DNA of 64,000 nucleotides, taken from assembly GCF_000425365.1 (NCBI RefSeq), contig NZ_AUDH01000003.1, positions 229,610-293,609 of the forward strand, in the 5' to 3' direction. The position numbers and the translations under genes were made by a program. Positions 21,333-29,805 of the stretch are shown piece after piece (position 1 is the first letter of the stretch; every line of letters begins with the position of its first letter). Under the pieces are notes generated by a model, which saw nothing but the letters and a program-made list of their open reading frames with translations, was not told the DNA's origin and searched no databases. The DNA comes from Rubritepida flocculans DSM 14296 (GTDB lineage Bacteria; Pseudomonadota; Alphaproteobacteria; Acetobacterales; Acetobacteraceae).

Positions 21333-22463
21333 ATGCGCTTCGACGTGCCGGAGATTCCCGCGGGTGCGGCCGCGCTGCGCGCCGAGCTGCGCGCCTTTCT
21401 CGCCGAGGCCGGCCGCGACTGGACGCCCGCGGTGCGCGCGCGCTCCTGGATGGGATTCGACCGCGCCTTCTCGCGCGAGGTGGGCGCGCGCGGCTGGATC
21501 GGCATGGTCTGGCCGCGCGAATACGGCGGCCAGGCGCGCAGCGGCCTCGAGCGCGCGGTGGTGCTGGAGGAGATGCTGGCAGCCGGCGCGCCCGTCGGCG
21601 CGCACTGGATCGCGGACCGCCAGTCGGGCCCGCTCCTCCTGCGCCTCGGCCGCGAGGAGCAGAAGCGCCGCCTGCTGCCCGCCATCGCGCGCGGCGAGCT
21701 CGCCTTCTGCATCGGCCTCTCCGAACCCGAGGCGGGCAGCGACCTCGCCGCGCTGCGCACCCGCGCCGAGCGCGTGCGCGGCGGCTGGAAGCTCAACGGC
21801 CGCAAGATCTGGACGACCTTCGCCCATCTCTCGGACTACATGATCGCGCTGGTGCGCACATCGCCGCCGCCCGAGGGGGGCTCGCGCCATCTCGGCCTCT
21901 CGCAGTTCCTCGTGGACCTGCGCGCGAGCGGCATCTCCATCCGCCCGATCCGCGACCTGCTGGGCGAGGAGAGCTTCAACGAGGTGACCTTCGACGAGGT
22001 GCTCCTGCCCGAGGAGGCGCTGCTCGGGCGCGAGGGCGCGGGCTGGGCGCAGGCGACGAGCGAGCTCGCCTTCGAGCGCAGCGGCCCCGACCGCATCCTC
22101 TCCTCCTTCCCCGCGCTGGCGGAGGGGATGGACGCGCTGCGCGACGCGCCGGGCGCGGCGCCGGTGCTGGGCCGCCTCGTCGCCCGGCTGGCGACGCTGC
22201 GGCAGATGTCGCTCTCGCTCGCGGCCATGCTGGAGAGGGGCGAGGACCCGGCGCGCGAGGCGGCGCTGCTGAAGGATCTCGGCAACAGCTTCGAACAGGC
22301 GCTGCCCGAGGCGCTGCGCGGCCTGCTCGATCCGGAGGAGATGCCCCCCGGCCTGCGCGCGCTGCTCGACGATCTCGTGCAGCTCTCGCCCACCTTCAGC
22401 CTGCGCGGCGGCACGCGCGAAATCCTGCGCGGCATCATCGCGCGCGACCTGGGGCTGCGCTGA
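21333..22463 (+). CDS. Acyl-CoA dehydrogenase
   Basis: A 376-aa acyl-CoA dehydrogenase. RBS GGAGGAAA is 5 bp before the ATG. The N-terminal helical domain (GWIGMVWPREYGGQ), the flavin/substrate strand ELAFCIGLSEPEAGSDLA, LNGRKIWTTFAHLSDYMIAL and the terminal GGTREILRGIIARDLGLR are all of the family. It belongs to the branch found as paired, non-identical subunits encoded side by side (pimeloyl-CoA or steroid-side-chain type). The stop and the next start share one base (TGATG), supporting a heteromeric enzyme with the following gene. The substrate is not known. Confidence 0.88.
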   Translation: MRFDVPEIPAGAAALRAELRAFLAEAGRDWTPAVRARSWMGFDRAFSREVGARGWIGMVWPREYGGQARSGLERAVVLEEMLAAGAPVGAHWIADRQSGPLLLRLGREEQKRRLLPAIARGELAFCIGLSEPEAGSDLAALRTRAERVRGGWKLNGRKIWTTFAHLSDYMIALVRTSPPPEGGSRHLGLSQFLVDLRASGISIRPIRDLLGEESFNEVTFDEVLLPEEALLGREGAGWAQATSELAFERSGPDRILSSFPALAEGMDALRDAPGAAPVLGRLVARLATLRQMSLSLAAMLERGEDPAREAALLKDLGNSFEQALPEALRGLLDPEEMPPGLRALLDDLVQLSPTFSLRGGTREILRGIIARDLGLR

Positions 22464-23437
22464 TGCGCGAGATCGTCCTCGAGCAGATGGAGCGGCTGCT
22501 GGCGGAGGAGGCCGGGGTGGCGCTGCTGCGCCGGGTCGAGGCGGGGGAATGGCCCGCCGCGCTCTGGGCGCGCGCGGAGGAGCTCGGCCTGCCGCTCGCC
22601 CTCGTTCCGGAGGAGGCGGGAGGGGTGGGGCTCGCCTGGGCCGATGCGGCGGCGATGTGGCAGGTGCTGGGCCGCCACGCCGCGCCGCTGCCGCTGGGCG
22701 AGGCGATGCTGGCCAATGCGCTGCTCGCGGCCGCGGGTCTCGCGCCGGCCTCGGGCTTCGTCACGCTGGGCACGAACGCCGCGCCCTTCGGCCGCCACGC
22801 CGCGGCGGTGCTGCGGCATGACCGCGGGCGCCTCGCCCTGCACCTGCCCGGGAGCCACGCGCCGCAGGCGAACATCGCGCGCGAGCCGCGCGATCGCCTC
22901 ACGCCCGGCGCGATGATCGCGGAGGGCAGGCTGCCTCCCGCCTGGGGGGGGCGCGCGGCGAGGCTCGGCCTCGCGCTGCTGCGCGCGGCGCTGATCTCGG
23001 GCGCGGCCGCGCGCGCGCTGGCGCTGGCGGTGGAGTGGGCCAATACGCGCAGCCAGTTCGGCCGGCCCATCGGCAGGTTCCAGGCGGTGCAGCAATCCCT
23101 CGCGGTCGCGGCGGGCGAGGTGGCGGCGGTCGATGTCGCGGTGGCGACGGCCGCGCGCGCGCTGGACGCGCGCGGGATGGAGGGCGCGGCCTTCGAGATC
23201 GCCTGCGCGAAGGTGATGGCGGGCGAGGCGGCGCAGCTCGTCGCCGCGCATGCGCATCAGGCCTTCGCGGCCATCGGCATCACCGAGGAGCATGCACTGC
23301 ACCACCTCACCCGGCGGATGTGGGCCTGGCGCGACGAGGCGGGCAGCGCGGTCACCTGGGCCACGGAGATCGGCCGCGAGGCGCTGGAGCGGGGCGGCGC
23401 GAATCTCTGGGCGGACCTGACGGCGCGCGATGGCTAG
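22463..23437 (+). CDS. Acyl-CoA dehydrogenase, second subunit
   Basis: A 324-aa short acyl-CoA dehydrogenase-like protein. The C-terminal helical bundle is recognisable (VEWANTRSQFGRPIGRFQAVQ, AHQAFAAIGITEEHALHHLTRRMWAWRDEAGS kept here as AFAAIGITEEHALHH and RRMWAWRDE). The middle beta domain is short and lacks the SEPxxGSD flavin motif present in its upstream partner, as in the shorter chain of two-subunit (alpha/beta) acyl-CoA dehydrogenases. It is coupled to the upstream gene by a 1-base overlap, so I infer a heteromeric complex in which this chain is needed for the FAD site or for stability. Confidence 0.83.
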   Translation: MREIVLEQMERLLAEEAGVALLRRVEAGEWPAALWARAEELGLPLALVPEEAGGVGLAWADAAAMWQVLGRHAAPLPLGEAMLANALLAAAGLAPASGFVTLGTNAAPFGRHAAAVLRHDRGRLALHLPGSHAPQANIAREPRDRLTPGAMIAEGRLPPAWGGRAARLGLALLRAALISGAAARALALAVEWANTRSQFGRPIGRFQAVQQSLAVAAGEVAAVDVAVATAARALDARGMEGAAFEIACAKVMAGEAAQLVAAHAHQAFAAIGITEEHALHHLTRRMWAWRDEAGSAVTWATEIGREALERGGANLWADLTARDG

Positions 23438-23581
23438 TCGCTGCGCCGCCGGCTTCGCGCCGTCTCGCGCCGGCGCCCGCCGGCATGCGCGCCTCTCGGC
23501 GCGCCGCCGCCCGACCGGGCGGCGAGGCGGCCCGCCGTTTCGGATGGCGCCCGCCCGGCGCACCGGATGGGCCCGGCCATA

Positions 23582-23923
23582 TCACTCGCAGCGCACATGG
23601 GTCATGCTGGCCTTGATCGAGACCATGCGCGAGTCCGAGCCTCCCACCCGCACCGTGCAGGCGAGCTTCCAGCCGAAATCCCAGTACTCGACGCGCAGGC
23701 GCACCGGGCCGGTGATGTTGGAAAAGCAGGCGCGCTGGGCGGCGGCCATGTTGTCCCAGTTGGTCTCCCGGGAGTAGTCGCTGCCATGTTCCGCGCGGGC
23801 GCGGGTGACCAGCCCCGTGTCGTTCACCACGCAGAGCACGCGGGAGGCATGCGCCGGGGCGGGCGCGAAGGCGCCGGCCGCGGCGAGGACGGCGAGCGCG
23901 GGGATGGTGGCGGTGAGACGCAT
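23582..23923 (-). CDS. Small secreted protein, unknown function
   Basis: A 113-aa protein with a clear Sec signal peptide (MRLTATIPALAVLAAAGAFA, cleavage near AHA-SRV). RBS AGGAGGG precedes the ATG. The mature ~87 residues have three Cys, an aromatic stretch VEYWDFGWKLACTVRV, and no motif that I recognise. It probably folds as a small periplasmic beta protein. It stands alone between a convergent acyl-CoA dehydrogenase pair and a divergent crotonase. Confidence 0.72.
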   Translation of the reverse strand: MRLTATIPALAVLAAAGAFAPAPAHASRVLCVVNDTGLVTRARAEHGSDYSRETNWDNMAAAQRACFSNITGPVRLRVEYWDFGWKLACTVRVGGSDSRMVSIKASMTHVRCE

Positions 23924-24060
23924 GGCACCCTCCTGTCCGTGGCGACGGGTTTGCCGCCCACGGGAAGAGACTACAGTGCGCCACCGCCCCGCCCCAATCG
24001 TCCGTGCCGATCCGGCGGATCGGGGAACGCCCGCACCATGACGCCAAGGAGACGCCCCGC

Positions 24061-24861
24061 ATGAGCTTCCTCGACATCGCCCTGGAGGGGGCCATCGCCA
24101 CCCTCACCCTCAACGCGCCGGAGCGGCGCAACGCCATCTCCTCCTTCGAGGATTGCGCGGAGGTGGAGGAGGCCTGCCGCCGCCTGGCGCGCGATCCGGC
24201 CGTGCGCTGCGTGATCCTGACCGGCGCCGATCCGGCTTTCTGCGCGGGCGGCGACCTCAAGGGCATGCGCGACCGCACCGGCATCATGGAAGCGGACGGC
24301 CCGGCCGAGATGCGCGAGAACTACCGGCGCGGCATCCAGCGCATCCCGCTCGCGCTGTGGGAGCTCGACATCCCCACCATCGCGGCGGTGAACGGGCCGG
24401 CCATCGGCGCGGGGCTCGACCTCGCCTGCATGTGCGACATGCGCATCGCCTCCGAGAAGGCGATCTTCGCCGAGAGCTTCGTGCGCGTGGGCATCGTGCC
24501 CGGCGATGGCGGGGCCTGGCTGCTGCCGCGCGTGGTGGGGCTGCCCATGGCGGCGGAGATGAGCTTCACCGGCGATCCGCTCGACGCGCAGCAGGCGCTG
24601 GCCGCGCGCCTCGTCAGCCGCGTGGTGCCGCATGGCGAGCTGATGGCCGCGGCGCGCGAACTCGCCCAGCGCGTGGCGAAGAACCCGCCCGGCGTGCTGC
24701 GCATGACGAAGCGGCTGCTGCGCGAGGGGCAGCACCTCTCTCTCGCCTCGCTGCTCGAGATGTCCGCCGCCTTCCAGGCCATCGCCCAGGAAACCGCCGA
24801 CCACCGCGAGGCGGTGGCGGCCATGCTCGAGAAGCGCGCGCCCCGGTTCACCGGGCGCTAG
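24061..24861 (+). CDS. Enoyl-CoA hydratase/isomerase family protein (crotonase)
   Basis: A 266-aa crotonase-fold protein. The CoA-binding and oxyanion-hole signatures are present: NAPERRNAIS, DPAFCAGGDLKGM and AAVNGPAIGAGLDLACMCDMRIAS. At the position of the first catalytic Glu of hydratases (PE before the PGAGG loop) it has FAESFVRVGIVPGDGGAWLL, with no PE and with Asp in the loop, while the second Glu region (MAAEMSFTGD) is kept. It may therefore be an isomerase, hydrolase or atypical hydratase rather than a standard enoyl-CoA hydratase. It is not a convincing BadK. It is divergent from the small secreted protein. Confidence 0.85.
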   Translation: MSFLDIALEGAIATLTLNAPERRNAISSFEDCAEVEEACRRLARDPAVRCVILTGADPAFCAGGDLKGMRDRTGIMEADGPAEMRENYRRGIQRIPLALWELDIPTIAAVNGPAIGAGLDLACMCDMRIASEKAIFAESFVRVGIVPGDGGAWLLPRVVGLPMAAEMSFTGDPLDAQQALAARLVSRVVPHGELMAAARELAQRVAKNPPGVLRMTKRLLREGQHLSLASLLEMSAAFQAIAQETADHREAVAAMLEKRAPRFTGR

Positions 24862-24974
24862 ACAGAAACTGACACGCGGGCTCTGGCGCACCATCGGCAT
24901 GCCGACCTCGCCACCAGCCAAACCATAGTGCCACAGTTTCATCCACGGCGGGTCGGGACCGCCGGTGGGTAACT

Positions 24975-25136
24975 GATACGGGCGGCATCACATGTCGCCC
25001 GTATCGCGCGCAGGGTTGACGGGCACCCATCGAAGCCTTGCTTCGATGGGACCCGGCGTGGCGGCTGCGCGCCAGAACAAAGGCGTACCAGCGGCCGCGC
25101 CGCATTCTCACGGATCAGACACAGCGGCCGCTGGTA
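24975..25136 (+). repeat. Modular hairpin repeat, copy A
   Basis: This gene-free stretch has three perfect hairpins joined by conserved boxes. Hairpin 1: GATACGGGCG (24975-24984) with CGCCCGTATC (24996-25005). Box 1: GCGCGCAGGGTTG (25006-25018). Hairpin 2: CCCATCGAAGC (25026-25036) with GCTTCGATGGG (25040-25050). Box 2: GGCGTGGCGGCTGCGCGCC, then AGAAC. Hairpin 3: TACCAGCGGCCGC (25086-25098) with GCGGCCGCTGGTA (25124-25136). Copies B and C at 32.4 and 38.2 kb repeat the design. The flanking 24862-24974 shows nothing else that I can identify. Confidence 0.88.
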
Positions 25137-25154
25137 TGAGGGGGGCCGGGGGGA

Positions 25155-25907
25155 TCAGCCCCGCCCCTCGAAGGGCATCTTGGTCGCCTTCACCATGAGG
25201 AAGAGCACATTCGCCTCGAGGTCGAGGCTGTCCATGTAGAGCACGGCCTTGGCCACGTTCTGCACGTCCATGGTGGGTTCCACCATCATCTCGCCGCTGG
25301 GCTGCTTCACGCCCTTCGTCATGCGCTGCGTCATGTTGGTCGCGGCGTTGCCGATGTCGATCTGCCCCGCGCAGATGTCGTATTTGCGCCCGTCGAGCGC
25401 GAGCGACTTCGTCAGCCCCGTGATGGCGTGCTTGGTGGCGGTGTAGGCGATGCTGTCGGGCCGCGGCGTGTGCGCGCTGATCGAGCCGTTGTTGATGATG
25501 CGCCCGCCCCGCGGCGACTGCTCCTTCATCATGCGGAAGGCGGCCTGGGCGCAGTAGAAGCTGCCGTTGAGGTTCACCTCCACCACCTGCCGCCACTTCT
25601 CGATGGGCAGATCCTCGAGCAGATAGCCCTGCACGCCCATGCCGGCGTTGTTGAACAGCAGGTCGCAGCGGCCCCACTTCGCCTTCACCGCGGCGAAGAG
25701 GCGCTCCACCTGCGCAGGATCGGCCACATCGGTGGCGACCGGCAGCGCGTTGGCGGCGTTGGCCCCCGCCATCTGCGCCGTCTCCTCCAGCGCATCCTGC
25801 CGCCGCGCGGCCAGCGCCACGCGATAGCCCGCACCCAGCAGCCCGAGCGCCACCGCGCGTCCGATGCCCGTGCTGGCGCCCGTCACCACCGCCACCTTGC
25901 CCGTCAT
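25155..25907 (-). CDS. Short-chain dehydrogenase/reductase
   Basis: A 250-aa classical [23 protein letters not shown] starts the Rossmann fold (cofactor loop TGASTGIG); NNAGMGVQG, the Ser of [12 protein letters not shown] and the YxxxK of [12 protein letters not shown] complete the catalytic set. A Met far upstream in the same open frame is antisense to the next gene and was rejected. It reduces or oxidises a hydroxyl/keto group; the substrate is unknown. It is divergent from the LigI-like amidohydrolase across a 69-bp region with a perfect 14-bp inverted repeat, and its 3' end is 18 bp from repeat copy A. Confidence 0.87.
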   Translation of the reverse strand: MTGKVAVVTGASTGIGRAVALGLLGAGYRVALAARRQDALEETAQMAGANAANALPVATDVADPAQVERLFAAVKAKWGRCDLLFNNAGMGVQGYLLEDLPIEKWRQVVEVNLNGSFYCAQAAFRMMKEQSPRGGRIINNGSISAHTPRPDSIAYTATKHAITGLTKSLALDGRKYDICAGQIDIGNAATNMTQRMTKGVKQPSGEMMVEPTMDVQNVAKAVLYMDSLDLEANVLFLMVKATKMPFEGRG

Positions 25908-25930
25908 GCCGTGTTCTCCCTCCGATCGGT

Positions 25931-25974
25931 GGGGCGAGATTGCGTCGGGCCTCCCCGCCGCGCAATCTCGCCCC
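25931..25974. promoter_or_regulatory. Perfect 14-bp inverted repeat in a divergent intergenic region
   Basis: GGGGCGAGATTGCG (25931-25944) and CGCAATCTCGCCCC (25961-25974) are perfect complements separated by 16 bp. They fill nearly all of the 69 bp between the SDR and the amidohydrolase starts, and the right arm ends 2 bp before the amidohydrolase ATG. The site could be an operator for both genes or an mRNA hairpin in either leader that hides the start. Confidence 0.6.
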
Positions 25975-25976
25975 CC

Positions 25977-26852
25977 ATGAGCCTCGTCTTCACCTGCGCG
26001 CCCGCCCGGCCCGCCACGCGGCCGCCGCGCCGCCGCGCGCCCGCGGGGGCCTGCGATTCCCACTTCCACATCTTCGGCCCCTATGACCGCTTCCCGCCGA
26101 GCCCGACGCGCCCCTACACGCCGCCGCCCGCGCTCGTGCCGCACTATCTCGACATGGCCGGCACGCTCGGGCTCGCGCGGCGCGTGGTGGTGCAGGCCAG
26201 CGTCTATGGCGCGGACAACCGCGTGACGCTGGATGCGGTGCAGCGCCTCGGGCGCGAGGACACGCGCGCGGTCGTGGTGCTGGACGAGACGGAGGAGGAG
26301 AACGCGCTCGCCGCCATGGCGGCGCAGGGCGCGGTGGGCGCGCGCTTCAACGCGGTCAGCGGCAATGGCGCGCCGCTCGCGCGGCTCGAGGCGCTGGCGC
26401 GCCGCATCGCCCCGCTGGGCTGGCATGTCCAGCTCTACCTCACGGGCGAGGCGCTGCTGGAGATCGCCCCGCGCCTTGCCGCGCTGCCCGTGCCCGTGGT
26501 GCTCGACCACATGGCCGGCGCGCGCGCCGAGGAGGGGCCGGAGAGCCCCGCGATGCGCGCCGCGCTGCGCCTGCTGGAGGGCGGGCGCGCGTGGGTCAAG
26601 CTCTGCGGCTATCGCGCCTCGCGCCCGCCTTATGGCGATCTCGCGCCGCTCGCGCGCCGCTTCCTCGCCGCCGCGCCGGAGCGCTGCCTCTGGGGCACGG
26701 ACTGGCCGCACACCCAGTTCGCCACCGAGGCGGAGATGCTGGACGACGGGCTGCTGTTCGACTGGCTGCTCGACTGGGTGGAGGAGGACGAGGCGCTGCT
26801 GCGCCGCGTCCTCGTCGCCAACCCCGCCGCGCTCTACGCCTTTCCGGCGTAG
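25977..26852 (+). CDS. Amidohydrolase family 2 protein, LigI (2-pyrone-4,6-dicarboxylate lactonase)-like
   Basis: A 291-aa TIM-barrel metallohydrolase. [16 protein letters not shown] carries the HxH metal motif, VVVQASVYG and ARFNAVSG are strand motifs, PVVLDHMAG and the late Asp of [10 protein letters not shown] complete the site. The [12 protein letters not shown] segment and length match the LigI-like group, which hydrolyses lactones or dicarboxylates from aromatic breakdown. The Arg-rich N-terminal ~20 residues suggest that the true start could be slightly later. The 3' end overlaps the convergent DUF169 gene by 19 bp. Confidence 0.83.
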   Translation: MSLVFTCAPARPATRPPRRRAPAGACDSHFHIFGPYDRFPPSPTRPYTPPPALVPHYLDMAGTLGLARRVVVQASVYGADNRVTLDAVQRLGREDTRAVVVLDETEEENALAAMAAQGAVGARFNAVSGNGAPLARLEALARRIAPLGWHVQLYLTGEALLEIAPRLAALPVPVVLDHMAGARAEEGPESPAMRAALRLLEGGRAWVKLCGYRASRPPYGDLAPLARRFLAAAPERCLWGTDWPHTQFATEAEMLDDGLLFDWLLDWVEEDEALLRRVLVANPAALYAFPA

Positions 26853-27640
26853 CTCTTCGCCATGCCGGCCTCGGGGTCGATCTGCGGGCCGTAGGGCATG
26901 ATGGGATAGCGCAGCCCCGCCTTGGCGAGCCCGTGCAGCCCCTCCACCGCGCGCGCGAGGTCGGCGGGCGGGCAGGCCATGAGCATCTCGTCATCCGCCA
27001 CGCCGCCGTAGCGGCGCTCGGCATAGCAGGGCAGCGAGAGGCAGACGGTGCGGTCGCGCAGCGCCCGGCCCCAGGAATCGGCGCAGGCGCTCTCGCCGGT
27101 GACGGAGAAGTCGTAGCGGCGGTAGTTCCGCCACTGCAGCCCGTTGATGAACAGGATCATCTGCGCGGGGTTGCCGTAGAACAGGCACACGTCCGGCGGA
27201 TCCAGCCGCGCGCTGCGCAGCGGCGAGACGACGAGGGCGTGATACTCCGGCGCCACCCGCGGCATCTGCGCCTGGTGCGCGGCCGCGGCCTCGCGGTTCT
27301 CGAACCACACCCCCTCCATCTTGCGCCCCGAAAGGTAGAGCTCGGAGGGCGCGTTCAGCCCGATCACGCCGCCGCAGTTGGAGAACTCGGGCACGTTCTC
27401 GTGCGTGATGGCCAGCGTGAAGCCCGCGATGCGCGCCTGGGTGACGAGCTGGCAGGTGGAGAAGCGCTTGCCCGCGGGCGGGCGGCGCAGCCCCGGGATG
27501 GCCTCCAGCTCCGCCGCCTCGCGGATCAGCTTCATGCCGAAGGGCAGGGTGCGGATCTTCAGCAGCTCCACGAGCTGGGCGGCGAGGTCGCGCAGCGCCG
27601 CCGCCCCGGGCGCGGGGGTCTCGGTCATGCCATCGGCCAT
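26834..27640 (-). CDS. DUF169 family protein
   Basis: A 268-aa protein. The start [12 protein letters not shown] follows RBS GGAGGA. Visible DUF169 features are [12 protein letters not shown] near the N-terminus, [54 protein letters not shown] and [22 protein letters not shown]. The conserved Cys residues suggest a metal or cluster site, but the biochemical role of the family is not established. It lies between two catabolic genes on the opposite strand. Confidence 0.82.
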   Translation of the reverse strand: MADGMTETPAPGAAALRDLAAQLVELLKIRTLPFGMKLIREAAELEAIPGLRRPPAGKRFSTCQLVTQARIAGFTLAITHENVPEFSNCGGVIGLNAPSELYLSGRKMEGVWFENREAAAAHQAQMPRVAPEYHALVVSPLRSARLDPPDVCLFYGNPAQMILFINGLQWRNYRRYDFSVTGESACADSWGRALRDRTVCLSLPCYAERRYGGVADDEMLMACPPADLARAVEGLHGLAKAGLRYPIMPYGPQIDPEAGMAKSYAGKA

Positions 27641-27696
27641 GTTGTCCTCCCTCAGTTTCGGGGGCAGCGTGGCATGGCCGGAGAGGGGAGGGAACC

Positions 27697-28653
27697 ATGC
27701 GGCTCGGAGAGGGACAATCCGCCACGCCGGGGGCGCGGCTGCGCGCGCTGCTGGCGGCGCACAGGCCGCTCGTGGTGCCGGGCTGCTTCAACGCGCTCTC
27801 GGCCCGCATCCTGGAGGCGGCGGGCTTCGAGGCGGTGTACATGTCGGGCTACGGCACCTCGCTGAACCTGCTCGGCCTGCCCGACGCCGGCCTCGCCACG
27901 CTGACCGAGATGGCCTGGAACGCGCGGCTCATCGCGGGGGCGGTGCGCGTGCCGGTGATCGCCGACGCCGACACGGGTTTCGGCAACGCGATCAACGCCA
28001 TCCGCACGGTGGAGGAATACGTCCGCGGGGGCCTTGCGGGGCTGCACATCGAGGATCAGGTCGCGCCCAAGCGCTGCGGCCATGTGGCGGGGCGCGAGGT
28101 GATCGGCCGGGCCGAGGCGGTGGCGAAGATCCGCGCCGCGGCCGATGCGCGGGGCGCGCTCGATCCTTCCTTCGTCATCGTGGCGCGCACCGATGCGCGC
28201 GGGGCGCATGGCGGCTCGCTCGAGGAGGCGATCTGGCGCGCCAACGCCTTCCTGGACGCGGGGGCGGACCTCGCCTTCGTCGAGGGCCCGGCCAGCGAGG
28301 CGGAGCTGGAGCGCGTCTGCCGCGAGGTGCGCGGGCCCGTGTTCTACAACATGACGGGCATCTCGCCGCACCTGAGCGCGCAGCGGATGGCGGAGCTCGG
28401 CGTCGCGCTGGCCATCCTGCCCGGGGCGCTGATGCGCCAGGCCATCATGGCCATGCACGACCTGGCGGCGGAGCTGCGCGCCGAGGGGCCGATGGCCGAA
28501 GCGCGGCTGGACGCCCGCTTCAAGGCCCATCCGCTCGGCAATCTCCACGGCTTCGCCGGCTTCGACCGCATCCGCGCGCTGGAGGCGCGCTACCTGCCCG
28601 CGGAGGCGCAGGAGAAATACGAGGGCGGGCTCGGCCACCTGCCGGCCGCGTGA
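27697..28653 (+). CDS. Isocitrate lyase/PEP mutase family protein (oxaloacetate decarboxylase or methylisocitrate lyase-like)
   Basis: A 318-aa TIM-barrel enzyme. RBS GGGGAGGG precedes the ATG. Motifs are VPGCFNALSARILEAAGFEA, VYMSGYGTSLN, the Mg-binding IADADTGFGNAINAIRTV and the K-C-G-H loop in IEDQVAPKRCGHVAGREV (the Cys being the usual lyase acid), then VARTDARGA. The superfamily cleaves C-C bonds of 2-oxo or hydroxy acids; the exact member (oxaloacetate decarboxylase, 2-methylisocitrate lyase, or carboxyvinyl-phosphonate mutase-like) cannot be settled. It is followed 37 bp later by an N-formylglutamate amidohydrolase-like gene. Confidence 0.84.
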   Translation: MRLGEGQSATPGARLRALLAAHRPLVVPGCFNALSARILEAAGFEAVYMSGYGTSLNLLGLPDAGLATLTEMAWNARLIAGAVRVPVIADADTGFGNAINAIRTVEEYVRGGLAGLHIEDQVAPKRCGHVAGREVIGRAEAVAKIRAAADARGALDPSFVIVARTDARGAHGGSLEEAIWRANAFLDAGADLAFVEGPASEAELERVCREVRGPVFYNMTGISPHLSAQRMAELGVALAILPGALMRQAIMAMHDLAAELRAEGPMAEARLDARFKAHPLGNLHGFAGFDRIRALEARYLPAEAQEKYEGGLGHLPAA

Positions 28654-28690
28654 CAGGGGCGGGCGCGCGTGCTCTAGGATCGGCCCTCCG

Positions 28691-29539
28691 ATGGACCAGC
28701 ACGCCGCCCTCGCCCCCTTCGACCTGTTCCGCCCCGCCGTGCCGCGCTGCCCGCTGGTCTTCGCCTCGCCCCATTCCGGGCGGGATTATCCGGCGGAGTT
28801 CCTGGAGGCGGCGCGGCTCGACGCCACCGCGCTGCGCCGCAGCGAGGACGCCTTCGTGGAGGAGCTCTTCGCCGCCGCCCCGCGCCTTGGCGCCCCGCTC
28901 CTCGCCGCCCGCTTCCCGCGCGCCTGGTGCGATGCGAACCGCGAGCCCTGGGAGCTCGACCCCTCCATGTTCGACGCGCCGCTGCCCGCCTGGGTGAACA
29001 GCGCGAGCCCCCGGGTGGGGGCGGGGCTCGGCACCATCGCGCGGGTGGTGGCCTCGGGCGAGGCGATCTATCGCCGCCGCCTCTCCTTCTGCGAGGCCGA
29101 GCGCCGGGTGCGGAGCTGCTGGGAGCCCTTCCACGCCCAGCTCGGCGCGCTGATGGAGGAGACGCGCGCGCGTTTCGGCGCCTGCCTGCTGCTCGACTGC
29201 CATTCCATGCCCGCGCCGCCGGGCGGGGCCGATGGGCCGGACATCGTGCTGGGCGACGCGCACGGCACCTCCTGCGCGCCGCGCGCCACCCGGGCGGTGG
29301 AGGCGGCGCTGCAGCGCCACGGCTTCAGGGTGCGCCGCAACGATCCCTATGCGGGCGGCTACATCACCCGCCACTACGGCCGCCCGAGGGAGCGGCTGCA
29401 CGCCATCCAGATCGAGATCGCCCGCGGCCTCTACATGGACGAGGCGCGCATCGAGCGGCACGCGGGCTTCGAGCGGCTGCGCGCCGCCCTCGCCGCGGTC
29501 ATCGCGGTGCTGGTGGAGTCGGACTGGTCCTTCCTCTGA
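28691..29539 (+). CDS. N-formylglutamate amidohydrolase family protein
   Basis: A 282-aa zinc-dependent hydrolase. Family signatures are VFASPHSGRDYP near the N-terminus, RFPRAWCDANREPWELDP, ACLLLDCHSMP, DIVLGDAHGTSC, NDPYAGGYITRHYGRP and LHAIQIEIARGLYMDE. The classical member HutG releases formate from N-formylglutamate in histidine breakdown; no other hut gene is nearby, so the substrate is open. It is probably co-transcribed with the upstream isocitrate lyase-family gene. Confidence 0.87.
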   Translation: MDQHAALAPFDLFRPAVPRCPLVFASPHSGRDYPAEFLEAARLDATALRRSEDAFVEELFAAAPRLGAPLLAARFPRAWCDANREPWELDPSMFDAPLPAWVNSASPRVGAGLGTIARVVASGEAIYRRRLSFCEAERRVRSCWEPFHAQLGALMEETRARFGACLLLDCHSMPAPPGGADGPDIVLGDAHGTSCAPRATRAVEAALQRHGFRVRRNDPYAGGYITRHYGRPRERLHAIQIEIARGLYMDEARIERHAGFERLRAALAAVIAVLVESDWSFL

Positions 29540-29555
29540 CGCGGGAGGGGCAGGC

Positions 29556-29795
29556 TCAGTCGCAGTCGCAGCCCGGGGTGGGGCCGCGGCTCGCGCGGAT
29601 CACGTGATGGTCCACCCATTCGGCCACCAGCCGCCGCGCCTCGGCCACCGAGGCCTCGGGGTGATGCACGCGGTAGAGGGTGGTGCAGGCCTGGAAGGCG
29701 GCCATGTCGCTCTGCCCCACCTCGCGCAGCTCGCGATAGGCGGTGACGACGGCGCGTTCGCAGCGCCGCGCGATGTGGCTGAAGTCGCGACCCAT
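29556..29795 (-). CDS. Small conserved hypothetical protein
   Basis: A 79-aa acidic/basic mixed helical protein with RBS GGAGGGG before the ATG. It begins MGRDFSHIARRCERAVVTAYRELRE (kept here in part), has HHPEASVAEARRLVAEWVDHH in the second half and ends GPTPGCDCD. There is no signal peptide or membrane segment, and no motif that I can name. It is divergent from the host-attachment gene across a 150-bp region with two palindromes. Confidence 0.65.
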   Translation of the reverse strand: MGRDFSHIARRCERAVVTAYRELREVGQSDMAAFQACTTLYRVHHPEASVAEARRLVAEWVDHHVIRASRGPTPGCDCD

Positions 29796-29805
29796 GGCCC
29801 CTCCA

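Noticed and set aside
23438..23581. Short Arg/Pro-rich frames after the second acyl-CoA dehydrogenase
   Set aside because: Composition-driven, with no RBS and no recognisable motif; the 144 bp is treated as a plain convergent spacer.
24061..24861. Candidate for the missing badK
   Set aside because: The sequence lacks the first hydratase Glu and does not look like BadK; it is 10 kb away and separated from the bad/ali run by many unrelated genes.
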